A stretch of 64,000 bases of DNA from Paeniglutamicibacter psychrophenolicus (GTDB lineage Bacteria; Actinomycetota; Actinomycetes; Actinomycetales; Micrococcaceae). A program made the position numbers and the translations under genes. Positions 1-9,300 of the stretch are shown here, in pieces (the stretch's first letter is position 1; every line of letters starts with the position of its first letter). The notes under the pieces are model-generated. The model saw only the letters and a list, made by a program, of their open reading frames with translations. It did not search any database and was not told where the DNA came from. The stretch lies in assembly GCF_017876575.1 (NCBI RefSeq), contig NZ_JAGIOE010000001.1, positions 3,948,443 to 4,012,442 of the forward strand, read 5' to 3'.

Positions 1-400
1 CGCGGGTGGAGATCACCGGCACTTCGAGGCGCAGCGGCAACGGGGCGATGGCCAGTTCCGGATATGTCTCGCTGATGGGCAGCATGGCGCTGCGCAGCAC
101 CTTGCCCAGGGCCACGGCCAACAGGCTGGAGGCCGCGTACGGCCGGTCGTTGATGTAGTAGTCAAGGACCCCGTTGTCGCCGCGGAAGCGCTTGCTGCGG
201 ACCAAACCAATGGCGTCGACCTCCAGCAGCAGCGCCGCGGTGGTCCGCTGCGGTGAGTACTCCGGGTAGAACACGTGGGCATTGCCGACCGGCAGCTCAA
301 AGGTCTGCAGGCGCCCGGGGTGCTTGCGCAGCAGGTGGGAGAGGGCCGTGGCATCGATTTGGGAGCCGGTCTCCGGCTCGAGAGTGATGGTGATCAGCAA
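1..400 (-). CDS. hen1: 3'-terminal RNA ribose 2'-O-methyltransferase Hen1, N-terminal part (cut by window edge)
   Basis: The gene runs off the left edge, so only the first 133 codons are visible. I read it from a TTG at 398-400 preceded by AAGGAGAG; no ATG in this frame gives the conserved start. The translation begins MLLTITLEPETG and carries LLRKHPGRLQTFEL, GNAHVFYPE, AALLLEVDAIGLVR and INDRPYAASSLLAVALGKV, the conserved blocks of the bacterial Hen1 N-terminal domain. Hen1 methylates the 2'-OH at an RNA break before Pnkp seals it, so that the repaired RNA resists renewed cleavage by the ribotoxin. The methyltransferase domain and any pnkp gene would lie outside the window. It follows higBA on the same strand with 136 nt between. 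The family call is firm; only the exact start codon is in doubt. Confidence 0.88.
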   Translation of the reverse strand, partial: MLITITLEPETGSQIDATALSHLLRKHPGRLQTFELPVGNAHVFYPEYSPQRTTAALLLEVDAIGLVRSKRFRGDNGVLDYYINDRPYAASSLLAVALGKVLRSAMLPISETYPELAIAPLPLRLEVPVISTR

Positions 401-536
401 CGTCTCTCCTTCAAGTGCTCCTGGCAATCAAACGCTTACTAGGCCTTTTGAAGAACACTACGCTAGGGCTCACGTTGCGGCGTGCTCAGAAACAGAGTGC
501 CGCCGCATTCGACGATGCATTACTTCACTCTTCTGG

Positions 537-818
537 TTAGGCAGCGTTGAGCGGCTTCACGTCGTGTGTCTTGCCGTCGAGTTCCCGGGCGAGGTCGTAA
601 TTCGTCTGCATGGCAAGCCATCCCCGGGCAGTCCCAACTCCGGCCAATTCCAGCCGCACAGCCAAGTTCGGGCTGATGCCGGCTCGCCCGTTGACGACCC
701 GGCTCAGAGTCACGCGCGAAACACCCAGCCTGAGCGCAGCCTCCACGACAGTGAGACCTAGCTCGGCGAGCACATCTTCACGAATGATGTCACCGGGGTG
801 TGGAGGGGCCTTCATCAT
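537..818 (-). CDS. higA: HigA-type antitoxin, XRE-family HTH
   Basis: A 93-aa protein starting MMKAPPHPGDIIREDVLAELG, the signature of the HigA/VapI antitoxins (HPGxxIxExLxxxGL). A helix-turn-helix follows at about residues 22-50 (TVVEAALRLGVSRVTLSRVVNG), then RAGISPNLAVRLELAG and a short tail. HigA binds HigB to neutralise it and represses its own operon. The gene starts at ATG 818, 12 nt after the higB stop, in the usual order of toxin first. Length and motif order are normal for the family and nothing looks broken. Confidence 0.9.
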   Translation of the reverse strand: MMKAPPHPGDIIREDVLAELGLTVVEAALRLGVSRVTLSRVVNGRAGISPNLAVRLELAGVGTARGWLAMQTNYDLARELDGKTHDVKPLNAA

Positions 819-830
819 GGTGCAATTCCT

Positions 831-1109
831 TCAGTGGTAGTCCTGGTAGTCAACGAGTTCAACATCTTGCCCGATAAATCGAAACGTCTCGCGCCAGTTT
901 CCGTTGACCCATATCGATGGGTACCCGGCAAGGTCACCCTTCAGTTCATGCGTGCGAAAGGCGGGGATGGCAAGGTCAGCCGGTCTTTGCGCAATGTCGA
1001 GCGCTCCCAAGATTCTGGTGAGCTTCGCGGCATGGGCTGGTTGAACGCCCCGCTTTGAATTCTCGCGATAGAGCGCTTCCAACCCCTTGTGCCGGAAACT
1101 GACGATCAT
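831..1109 (-). CDS. higB: HigB-type toxin, RelE/ParE superfamily mRNA interferase
   Basis: A 92-aa protein (MIVSFRHKGLEALY...) with the HigB motifs: an N-terminal strand and helix, GVQPAHAAKLTRILGALDIAQRPADL, a strand with LKGDLAGYPSIWVNGNWRETF, and the end VELVDYQDYH. These toxins are ribosome-dependent mRNA endonucleases. WRxxF and the terminal YH are the usual conserved residues. I chose ATG 1109; a TTG lies one codon upstream. Its promoter region carries the inverted repeat at 1119-1142. The toxin looks full length and is probably functional. Confidence 0.9.
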   Translation of the reverse strand: MIVSFRHKGLEALYRENSKRGVQPAHAAKLTRILGALDIAQRPADLAIPAFRTHELKGDLAGYPSIWVNGNWRETFRFIGQDVELVDYQDYH

Positions 1110-1117
1110 CAACTTAC

Positions 1118-1143
1118 TGTATCGCGTATCGTCTCACGATACA
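1118..1143. promoter_or_regulatory. Candidate HigA operator, inverted repeat
   Basis: GTATCGT (1126-1132) and ACGATAC (1136-1142) form a perfect 7-bp inverted repeat around CTC, and a third half-site, TGTATCG, lies just beside it at 1118-1124 in direct orientation. The site lies 9 nt upstream of the higB start codon. HigA proteins bind such palindromes to repress their own operon, so this is the likely autoregulatory site; binding is inferred. Confidence 0.6.
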
Positions 1144-1230
1144 ATGTTGGGTTGCGCGGATCCGAAGGAAGCTGCAGGGGTCATCGCCACAGACGTTTCA
1201 AGCAGAGGCGGGGGCTCCAAAGCGCACAAA

Positions 1231-1291
1231 TGAACTGGTTCCCGAAAGTATGGATCTGAATTATTCAGTCCAACTTTCGGGGAGCAGTTCA
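1231..1291. repeat. 61-bp imperfect palindrome, IS-end-like
   Basis: The left arm begins TGAACTG, then CCCGAAAGT (1241-1249). The right arm is ACTTTCGGG (1273-1281), then CAGTTCA (1285-1291). CTGAATTATTCAG sits in the middle (1256-1268), offset by one base because of an extra A in the left arm. The arms resemble terminal inverted repeats of IS3-type elements (TGAACTG..CCCGAAAGT), but no transposase lies between them. It may be an abutted IR pair, a MITE-like remnant or simply a hairpin. It sits in the 332-nt gap between higB and rpsO, which otherwise holds only the rpsO terminator. Confidence 0.6.
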
Positions 1292-1404
1292 TATGCCGTC
1301 GAGGCGGTGGAACACGGCTGGTCCGGGAGCGTCCTGATAAACCGCGTCCAGCCGATGATTCCGTGGCCCCGAGTTGCCGCGCCGCCAGATGCTTCGCGAC
1401 CATC

Positions 1405-1428
1405 GGCATAAGGGCATAAGGGCATAAA
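1405..1428. repeat. Three tandem 8-bp repeats (GGCATAAG)
   Basis: GGCATAAG, GGCATAAG and GGCATAAA follow each other directly just past the rpsO terminator. This short tandem array could vary in length by slippage. No function is evident. Confidence 0.7.
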
Positions 1429-1429
1429 A

Positions 1430-1463
1430 ATTCCCCGGCACCCTGTGAAGGGAACCGGGGAAT
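1430..1463 (-). terminator. Rho-independent terminator of rpsO
   Basis: ATTCCCCGG (1430-1438) pairs perfectly with CCGGGGAAT (1455-1463). In the minus-strand transcript the stem is followed by TTTTTATG. It starts 12 nt after the rpsO stop codon. Confidence 0.85.
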
Positions 1464-1474
1464 CTCAATCAAAC

Positions 1475-1744
1475 CTAGCGACGCAGGCCGAGGCGCTCGA
1501 TCAGCGTACGGTAGCGCTCGATGTCGGTGCCCTTGAGGTACGCAAGCATGCGACGACGACGACCAACCAGGGCCATCAGGCCGCGGCGGGTGTGGTGGTC
1601 ATGCTTGTGCATCTTCAGGTGCTCCGTCAGATCCAGGATGCGACGTGACATCACGGCAATCTGGACCTCCGGCGAACCGGTATCGCCTTCGCTGGTGGCG
1701 TAGGCCTTCATGATTTCCTGCTTGATAGCGGCGTCTAATGCCAC
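1475..1744 (-). CDS. rpsO: 30S ribosomal protein S15
   Basis: An 89-aa protein, (V)[35 protein letters not shown]..., full length for S15. It binds 16S rRNA early in 30S assembly and in many bacteria represses its own translation. [27 protein letters not shown] and [13 protein letters not shown] are the conserved rRNA-binding segments. The frame is open further upstream, but the family start is at the GTG at 1742-1744, with AGGAG seven bases before it. A clear terminator follows. In actinobacteria this gene usually sits downstream of ribF/truB; here other genes lie between. Confidence 0.96.
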   Translation of the reverse strand: MALDAAIKQEIMKAYATSEGDTGSPEVQIAVMSRRILDLTEHLKMHKHDHHTRRGLMALVGRRRRMLAYLKGTDIERYRTLIERLGLRR

Positions 1745-2095
1745 AATAACTCCTAGAGTTGTACCGCGTTTCAAAAACACCGTCACCGGCAGGTGCACTC
1801 GCAACCGCGGACTGCAGCGGGCACCGCAGAAAAGTCTACCAAGAACTTGGCCCTTCGCGGCACGCCCCGAGACGCAACGCACATGCACCGCGGTCTACAG
1901 GTACCTGTTCACACCACGCAATTGCGTGCGCTGATACGGGCGTTTCCTGTCGACGTGCCTGGCTTCTCTGGCCATAGGACTCTTGGATGCCTAGGGTGAA
2001 GGCATGGAGGCAAGGCCAAGTGGTCCAGAAGCCGACGATCGGGCCGCATCCGAGCCCAAGAGTTGGAGCGTGGTTCCTGCGCGGGAAATTGCCTT
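1745..2095. other. Intergenic region between divergent rpsO and TDT transporter
   Basis: About 350 nt with no gene I can support. It must hold the rpsO leader and promoter and the promoter of the transporter gene. Short open frames on both strands here lack coding character. I saw no clear -35/-10 pair and no RNA gene. Confidence 0.5.
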
Positions 2096-3256
2096 ATGCC
2101 TACCTTCCGTTGGCCGGGTGCCGTAGCCTTGCTGGCCCCCGACGAATTCAGCGAAGGACAGCTCAACCCAGCCAATGCCCCGATCCCCGGTGTTGAAAAA
2201 CCATCGGGAGGTTTGATCGCCAACCTTCCGCCGGCTTCCTTTTCCTTCGTGATGGCCACCGGAATAGTCTCGACCGGCTTGGATCTCTACGGGGCACCGT
2301 TGCCGGCATTGGTGCTGTTCATCATTGCCGTGCTCGCCGGCATCGTGCTCGCCGCAGCGACCACACTGCGATTGATCGGGACATTCGGCAGGGTGGCGCG
2401 CGATATCCGCAGTCCCGGTCGCGCCTTCGGATTCTTCACGATCGTCGCCGCAGCCAACGTGCTTGGCGCAAGATTTGAGATGTACGGCTGGATCACGACG
2501 GCCTTGGCCATGGCCGTCGTGGGTGCCGTCGTGTGGGTCGTGCTCAACTACACGCTGCCAACGGAGTTGCTTGTCGCGGAGCGCAAGATCCCCATCATCG
2601 CGGAAATCAACGGAAGCTGGTTCCTGTGGGTGGTGGGAACCCAGTCCGTTGCCGTGGCAGCAGCCATGGTGGCCCGCTTGGGCGGATCGGAGCTGCTGGC
2701 CGCCGCCGCTGTCGGGCTGTGGGGAGTCGGCGTGATGCTATACCTGATCGTCGCCACCCTCGTCACGATACGGTTGCTCACCCACCCCGTGGACCCGGCA
2801 TCCCTGAGCCCCACCTACTGGATCTACATGGGTGCCACGGCCATCTCGGTGCTGGCAGGTTCCCGGATCCTGCAGCTGCCCGAACGGATGCCCATCATGG
2901 AAACCGCGGCGCCGGCCGTTGCCGGAATCAGCTTCATCCTGTGGGCCCTGGGCCTGTGGTGGATCCCGCTGTTGCTGCTCTTCGGGATCTGGCGGCACGT
3001 GCTGCGGCACCGGCCGTTGCGCTATGAAATCAGTCTGTGGAGCATTGTCTTCCCGCTGGGCATGTATGCCAGCGCCAGCATGCTCTTTGGCACTGTCGAG
3101 GACCTGGACTTCATGGTGGAGATTGGCCGAATCATCATTTGGGTGGCGCTGCTCGCCTGGCTGGCATCCTCCCTCGCCATGGCCCATGCGGCAATCACTT
3201 GGCTACTCCGCCGCCGGAACCTCCGTGGAACGCAATCGGGACCGTCCACGCCCTGA
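2096..3256 (+). CDS. TDT/SLAC1-type (TehA/Mae1 family) transporter
   Basis: A polytopic membrane protein of about 386 aa. The conserved opening LPPASFSFVMATGIVSTGL and at least nine further hydrophobic segments fit the voltage-dependent anion channel family (TehA, Mae1, SLAC1), annotated as tellurite-resistance or C4-dicarboxylate transporters. Further family-like stretches are NGSWFLWVVGTQSVAV and SPTYWIYMGATAISVLAGS. Substrate cannot be told from sequence. It ends 46 nt from the convergent narI stop. Because it adjoins nitrate respiration genes, anion transport such as nitrite is possible but unproven. ATG 2096 was chosen; an alternative lies at 2063, and neither has a strong ribosome binding site. 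Confidence 0.8.
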   Translation: MPTFRWPGAVALLAPDEFSEGQLNPANAPIPGVEKPSGGLIANLPPASFSFVMATGIVSTGLDLYGAPLPALVLFIIAVLAGIVLAAATTLRLIGTFGRVARDIRSPGRAFGFFTIVAAANVLGARFEMYGWITTALAMAVVGAVVWVVLNYTLPTELLVAERKIPIIAEINGSWFLWVVGTQSVAVAAAMVARLGGSELLAAAAVGLWGVGVMLYLIVATLVTIRLLTHPVDPASLSPTYWIYMGATAISVLAGSRILQLPERMPIMETAAPAVAGISFILWALGLWWIPLLLLFGIWRHVLRHRPLRYEISLWSIVFPLGMYASASMLFGTVEDLDFMVEIGRIIIWVALLAWLASSLAMAHAAITWLLRRRNLRGTQSGPSTP

Positions 3257-3301
3257 AATCGCCGCTCCGATTCCGGAAACACGGCATGGTCCGCGCACCG
3301 C

Positions 3302-4051
3302 TCACTTGGGGCGGCGCGGGATCGTATCGATCTTGTCCCAGCCGCGCCGGTGCGCGCGCGACCCCTCGTGGGCGTCACGGCTTCGATACAGCACATAGGG
3401 GCGGAAGAAGTAGCCCACCGGCGCGGTGAACACGTGCACCAGGCGGGTGAAGGGCCACAGCGCGAACAGCGCAATGGCGGCAATCGCGTGGAACTGGAAG
3501 CTCAGCGGGGCGCCAACCATCAACTCCGGCTGCGGGTTGAAGTAGAAGATGCTGCGGAACCAGACCGACACCCCTTCCCGGTAGTTGTAGTGCCCCACCA
3601 CCCCGGAGGCGGTGTTCACCAGTCCGCCCAGGATCACGATTCCGAGCACCAGGTACATGATCTTGTCCATCACGGTGGTTGCCCCCATCACCGCCTTGGT
3701 GAAGCGGCGCCGGTAAAGCAGTCCAATGAATCCCACAATGGTGAAGACCCCGGCAACGGCACCCACCGAGATCGCCATGAAGTGGTATGCCCCATCCGAA
3801 ATGCCCGCGGCATCCGTCCAGCTCTTGGGGATGCCAAGTCCCATGACATGGCCGAGGAAGACGGCCAGGATGCCAAAGTGGAACATCGGGTTGGCCCAGC
3901 GCAGGATGCTGCTCTCGTACATCTGGCTCGAGCGCGAGGTCCATCCGAATTTGTCATAGCGGTAGCGCCAGATATGCCCCAGGACAAAGACCGTCAGGCA
4001 GATGTAGGGGAAAATCAGCCACAGGAATACTTCCCATCCGTTGTCCATCAT
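3302..4051 (-). CDS. narI: Respiratory nitrate reductase gamma subunit (cytochrome b)
   Basis: A 249-aa membrane protein, MMDNGWEVFLWLIFPYICLT..., that anchors NarGH and takes electrons from menaquinol through two b hemes. The paired ligand histidines are visible in NPMFHFGILAVFLGHVMGL and in FQFHAIAAIALFALWPFTRLVH, with about five membrane helices. The start is the ATG at 4049-4051, which overlaps the narJ stop in an ATGA. Much of the longer open frame upstream is only narJ read out of frame. It is the last gene of narGHJI and has a basic tail (RDAHEGSRAHRRGWDK). Confidence 0.95.
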   Translation of the reverse strand: MMDNGWEVFLWLIFPYICLTVFVLGHIWRYRYDKFGWTSRSSQMYESSILRWANPMFHFGILAVFLGHVMGLGIPKSWTDAAGISDGAYHFMAISVGAVAGVFTIVGFIGLLYRRRFTKAVMGATTVMDKIMYLVLGIVILGGLVNTASGVVGHYNYREGVSVWFRSIFYFNPQPELMVGAPLSFQFHAIAAIALFALWPFTRLVHVFTAPVGYFFRPYVLYRSRDAHEGSRAHRRGWDKIDTIPRRPK

Positions 4052-4704
4052 GCGCCTCCCTGAATCGGTGCCAAGTCCGGCATTCCATAGGTGTCCAGTC
4101 CAACCTGTTCGTCCGCGGGCCCCTCGGCAATCAGCCGCGCCACGATTTCGTGGTCCTTGCCCTTTAGCAGCGGGAGGGTGGAACAGACCGATTCGACCGC
4201 ACCGGACCATGGCGAGCCGGTTTCGCGCAGGTGAAGGCGCAGCAGCTCCAGGCCGGCCCGGTTGTCCAGAATGATCTTCAGGCCTGCCTTGGCATCGGTG
4301 AGCGCGCCGAATTCCAGGACCACGCACAGGTGGTCCGGCAGCTGCTCCGGGGCCAGCTCCAGGCCGGCCCGGGCGTAGACCTGCTTGATGCGAAGCAGCG
4401 CCAACCCCCGCTTCCTGGTCTCGCCGTTGGAGAAATAGGTCAGGAACAGGCAGCCGCGCCGACGGGTGTCGAAGGTGTCGACGTATTGGCTCTGGGTGTC
4501 CGCCACCCCGGGCCGGCGCAGGTATTGGATCGTTTCGAGCAAACCCGTACCGATCCTGGCAGGCAGGGACGCGGCGACCTCCTCGAGCAGGTCCAGGCGC
4601 GAGAACAGCAGCTCGTCGGGATAGTCCAGCAGGATGGAGGCGCACTGCCAGGCCGCGGTGACTTCCTCCGGGGTGTACTTCAGGGCCGGCACCTTGGGCG
4701 TCAC
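4048..4704 (-). CDS. narJ: Nitrate reductase molybdenum cofactor assembly chaperone
   Basis: A 218-aa cytoplasmic chaperone needed to insert Mo-bisMGD and the FS0 cluster into NarG before membrane docking. Family features: AAWQCASILLDYPDE near the N terminus, SQYVDTFDTRRRGCLFLTYFSNGETRKRG in the middle, and ELAPEQLPDHLCVVLEF. The start is a GTG (4702-4704) overlapping the narH stop as GTGA, and its own stop overlaps narI. It is not part of the mature enzyme. Length is normal for NarJ. Confidence 0.95.
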   Translation of the reverse strand: MTPKVPALKYTPEEVTAAWQCASILLDYPDELLFSRLDLLEEVAASLPARIGTGLLETIQYLRRPGVADTQSQYVDTFDTRRRGCLFLTYFSNGETRKRGLALLRIKQVYARAGLELAPEQLPDHLCVVLEFGALTDAKAGLKIILDNRAGLELLRLHLRETGSPWSGAVESVCSTLPLLKGKDHEIVARLIAEGPADEQVGLDTYGMPDLAPIQGGA

Positions 4705-6332
4705 GGGGTGCCTCCCGGTGCCGGCGGCGTGCCGGGGAACAACCCGGTGGGCGTGCCCTGGCCGTTCCAGTTCAGCAGGTTGATGCGCACCCCTGCGGGA
4801 CGGCCCGGGACATCCGGTCCCTGGCCGGCCGGGTCGGACCCAAAGGAATCATCCATGCCACCCATGCCGCCCATGCCCGGTCCTCCCTCGACATTCAGCG
4901 AGCAGTCCGTGGCGATGTTCTCCAACTTGTGGGCGTCCTCGTAGTGGGCCGCCGGGATCACGTAGCGCTCCTCGTACTTGGCGATGGCCAGCAGCCGGTA
5001 CATGTCCCGGATCTGCTGCCCGGTCATCCCCACCGATTCGGCGATGGACTCGTCAGGTTCCCATCCCATGTTGATGTCGCGCATGTAGGAGCGCATGGCC
5101 GCAAGCTTGTGCAGCACCCGGTCCACCGGCACCGTGTCCCCCGCGGTGAAGAGCCCGGCCAGGTACTCGATCGGGATCCGCAGCTTGTCGATGGCGGCAA
5201 ACAGGTTGTCCTGGTGCTCCGGATCTTCCCCGGTCGCCCCGACCGCATCCACGACCGGGGACAGCGGTGGGATGTACCAAACCATCGGCATCGTGCGGTA
5301 CTCGGGGTGCAGCGGCAGTGCCACCTTGTATTCGTTGATCAGGGCCCAGATCGGCGAGCGCTGGGCCGCTTCCACCCAATCGTCCGGAATGCCGGCCAGC
5401 CTCGCTTCGCGAATGACCTCCGGATCCCGGGGATCCAGGAACACGTTGCGCTGGGCCTCGTAGAGGCCGTGCTCGTCGGTCGTGGACGCCGCCTCCAACA
5501 CCTTGTCGGCGTCGTAGAGCATCAGACCGAGGTAGCGCAGGCGGCCCACGCAGGTCTCCGAGCAGATGGTGGGTTGGCCGATCTCGATGCGCGGGTAGCA
5601 GAAGGTGCACTTCTCGACCTTGCCGGTCTTGTGGTTGAAATACATCTTCTTGTACGGGCAACCGCCCACGCACTGGCGCCAGCCGCGGCAGCGGTCCTGG
5701 TCCACCAGCACGATCCCGTCTTCCTCGCGCTTGTAGATGGCCCCCGTGGGGCAGGAAGCCACACAGGAGGGGTTCAGGCAGTGCTCGCAGATGCGCGGCA
5801 GGTAGAACATGAAGGTCTGTTCGTATTCGAACTTGATCTTGTCCCCGACCTGCTTCAGGATCGGGTCGTTGTGCGTGTTCTGCGTCGACCCGGCCAGGTC
5901 GTCGTCCCAGTTCGAGGACCAGGTGATCTTGGTGTCCTGCCCGGTCAGCAGCGACTTGGGCCGTGCCACCGGCATGTGCTTCTGGGCCGGGGCGGTGGTC
6001 AGGTTGTCGTAGTCGTAGGTCCACGGCTCGTAGTAGTCCTTGATACCCGGCAGGTTGGGGGCCGCGAAGATGGTCATGAGGTTCTTCAGCCGTCCCCCGG
6101 CCTTGAGCTTGATCCGCCCGCGCTTGGTCAGCGTCCAGCCGCCCTTCCACTTGTCCTGGTCCTCGTAGGTGCGCGGGTATCCCTGCCCGGGCCGGGTTTC
6201 CACGTTGTTGAACCAGACGTGCTCGGCTCCGGACCTGTTGGTCCAGACCTGCTTGCAGGTGACCGAACAGGTGTGGCAACCGATGCACTTGTCCAGGTTC
6301 ATCACCATGGCCATCTGTGACATGACACGCAT
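4701..6332 (-). CDS. narH: Respiratory nitrate reductase beta subunit (Fe-S)
   Basis: A 543-aa electron-transfer subunit, MRVMSQMAMVMNLDKCIGCHTCSVTCK.... Four cysteine groups are present: CIGCHTCSVTC, CEHCLNPSCVASC, CRGWRQCVGGCPYKKMYF and CTFCYPR...CSETC. The Trp in CRGWRQC marks the [3Fe-4S] cluster typical of NarH. It passes electrons from the NarI hemes to NarG. The C terminus carries a Gly/Met-rich stretch (GGPGMGGMGGMDDSFGS). The start ATG shares one base with the narG stop. The frame stays open upstream of 6332 but there it is narG antiphase sequence. Confidence 0.96.
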   Translation of the reverse strand: MRVMSQMAMVMNLDKCIGCHTCSVTCKQVWTNRSGAEHVWFNNVETRPGQGYPRTYEDQDKWKGGWTLTKRGRIKLKAGGRLKNLMTIFAAPNLPGIKDYYEPWTYDYDNLTTAPAQKHMPVARPKSLLTGQDTKITWSSNWDDDLAGSTQNTHNDPILKQVGDKIKFEYEQTFMFYLPRICEHCLNPSCVASCPTGAIYKREEDGIVLVDQDRCRGWRQCVGGCPYKKMYFNHKTGKVEKCTFCYPRIEIGQPTICSETCVGRLRYLGLMLYDADKVLEAASTTDEHGLYEAQRNVFLDPRDPEVIREARLAGIPDDWVEAAQRSPIWALINEYKVALPLHPEYRTMPMVWYIPPLSPVVDAVGATGEDPEHQDNLFAAIDKLRIPIEYLAGLFTAGDTVPVDRVLHKLAAMRSYMRDINMGWEPDESIAESVGMTGQQIRDMYRLLAIAKYEERYVIPAAHYEDAHKLENIATDCSLNVEGGPGMGGMGGMDDSFGSDPAGQGPDVPGRPAGVRINLLNWNGQGTPTGLFPGTPPAPGGTP

Positions 6333-9300
6333 CAATACTCCACCTTCTGGCTGCGGCGGCGGATCACGGTGACCTCGTCGCGTTGGTTTCCCGTGGGCCC
6401 CATGTAGTTGAAGGCGTAGGTCTGCTGGGCGTAGCCGCCAATCATGTGCGTGGGCTTGATCATCAGCCGGGTCAACGAGTTGTGGTTGCCGCCCCGTTGG
6501 CCGCTGGTCTCCGATAGCGGCATGTCGATCAGCCGGTCCTGGGAGTGGTACATGTAGACGGTTCCCTCGGGCATCCGGTGCGAGACGATGGCCCGGGCGG
6601 TGACGGTGCCGTTGCGGTTGACCGCCTCGATCCATTCGTTGTCCTGCACCCCGATCTTTGCCGCATCGATCGGGCTCATCCAGATCCCCGGCCCGCCCCG
6701 GAACAGCGAGAGCATCAGCAGGTTGTCCTGGTATTCGGAGTGGATGGACCATTTGTTGTGCGGGGTCAGGTACCGCACGGTGACGCCCGCCGACGACGTG
6801 GAGCCGATCTCCGGTTCATCGAACAGCGCGGTCATGTCCAGGGGAGGGCGGAAGGTGGGCAGCGACTCGCCCAGTTCGGTCATCCAGTCGTGGTCCAGGT
6901 AGAAGTGCATCCGCCCGGTGAGCGTGTGCCAGGGCTTGAGCCGCTCGACGTTGATGGTGAACGGGGAGTACCGCCGTCCCCCGGATTCGGAGCCCGACCA
7001 TTCCGGCGAGGTGATCACCGGCACCGGCCCGCGCTGGGTGTCGGCAAAGGTGATGCGCTTGCCCTCGTGTTCCGAGGCCAGGTCGTGCAGCCTGGTGCCG
7101 GTGCGCTTCTCCAGCGTCTTGAAGCCCTCGGTCGCCAGGCGCCCGTTGGTGGTGCCGGAGAGCATCAGGATCATCTCGCAGGCCTGGAAGTCCTTGAGGA
7201 TGTCCGGGCGCCCGTGGGCCACACCTCCGCGCACGACACCGTTCTTCTTCTTCAGTTCCTCGATCTCGGGGCCCAGCTCAAAGGTGATGCCCTTGGTGGT
7301 GGCACCCAGGGTGTCCAACAGGGGCCCGACCGATCGCATCTTCTCGCCGATCGCGGTGTAGTCCCGCTCGACCTCGATGATCTTGGGCATGGTGACGCCC
7401 GGCTCGGGCTCGCATTCGCCATATTTCCAGTCCCTGACCTTCCCGTGCGGAACCGCCATCGCGTCGGGGGTGTCGTGGGTCAGCGGTGCGGCAACCACGT
7501 CGGTCTGCGTGCCCAGGTGGCGTTCGGCCAGCTTGCTGAAGACCCGGGAGATCTCCTGCCACGCATCCCAGTCGGTGCGCGCGAGCCAGGGCGGAGAAAT
7601 GGCGGGGTTGAAGGAGTTCACGAACGGGTGCATGTCCGTGGTGGACAGATCGTATTTCTCATACCAGGTCGCCGCCGGCAGCACGATATCCGAGTGCAGG
7701 GTCGAACTGGTCATCCGGAAATCAAGCGTGGTCAGCAAGTCAAGCTTGCCGATCGGTGCCTCCTGGTGCCATTTCACGTCCTTGGGCCGGAAACGCTCGG
7801 CCGTTTCCTTCGCAGTGATGGTGTGCGAGGCCCCCAAAAGGTGGTTGAGGAAGTACTCGTTGCCCTTGGCCGAGGAACCGATCAGGTTCGAGCGCCACAG
7901 CGAAAGCACCCGGGGAAAATTCTCCGGGGCGTCGGGGTCCTCCGCGGCGAAGGACAGGCGCCCGGCCTTGAGCTCCTCGACCACGTAGTCCGCAGCGGTT
8001 TGCCCCTTTTCCCGGGCCTGGGCGCCGATGACCAGCGGGTTGCGGTCAAAGGTGGGATAGGAAGGCATCCAGCCCAGGCGTGCGGACTGGGCGATGACGT
8101 CGGCGGTCGTCTTGCCGGCCAGCTGGCCCTTGCCGGTACGGGCGGTGAGCGCGTCCGCGCCGAACTGGTCGTAGCGGAATTGGTCGGTGTGCAGGTACCA
8201 ATAAGCGGTCTGCACCATGTTCCGCGCCGGACGCATCCAATCCAGGGCGTTGGCCAGCTGCGTGTATCCGGTCAGCGGACGGACCTTTTCCTGGCCCACG
8301 TAGTGGGCCCAGCCCCCGCCGTTGACTCCTTGGCATCCGGTGACCGTGGTCATGGTCAAGAAGGTGCGGTAGATGGTGTCCGAGTGGAACCAGTGGTTGG
8401 TTCCGGCACCCATCAGGATCATGGACCGGCCCTTGGAGTCCTCCGCATTTTGCGCGAACTCGCGGCCGATCCGCTCGGCCGCAGCCGCCGGGACCCCGGT
8501 GATCTTTTCCTGCCAGGCCGGGGTGTACGGGGAGTCGGCGTCGTCGTAGCCGGTGGGCCACTGCCCCGGAAGCCCGGGGCGTCCCACCCCGTATTGGGCC
8601 AGCAGCAAGTCAAAGACGGTGGTCACCAGCCGGCCGGCGACCCGGCGTGCCGGAACCCCGCGGCGGATGACCCCGATGTTGCCCTGCCCGGCGTCGAAGC
8701 GCGGCATGTCCACACTCACGTTTTCATCGGCGTTGTCGAGCAGCGTGAGCCTCGGGTCGATGTCCCCCAAGTCCAGGTTCCACTTGCCCACGCCCGTTTC
8801 GCCGTAGCGATGGCCCAGGGTGCCCGGGGGCACCACCAGGGAATCGGTCGCCGCATCCACGAGCACCGCCTTGAAGGCCGCGTTTTCCTCTTCATGGGCG
8901 ATTTCCGTGGTCAGGTCCTCTGCGGTGAGGAACTTTCCGGCGGTGAAGGTGCGCGCCCCGTCCGCGTCTTGCGCTTCGTCCAGGATGACCAGGAACGGCA
9001 GGTCGGTATATTTCTTCACGTACCCGGTGAAGTAGGGGGTCTGCCGCTCGACATGGAATTCCTTGAGGATCACATGCCCCATGGCCATCGCCAGGGCGCC
9101 GTCGGTGCCCGGCTCGGCGGCCAGCCATTCATCGGCAAACTTGGTGCTGTCGGCAAAGTCGGGAGACACCACGACCACTTTTTGCCCCCGGTAACGCGCC
9201 TCTGTCATCCAGTGGGCGTCGGGGGTCCGGGTCACCGGAACATTGGAGCCCCACATCATGAGGTATCCGGCATCCCACCAGTCCCCCGATTCGGGCACAT

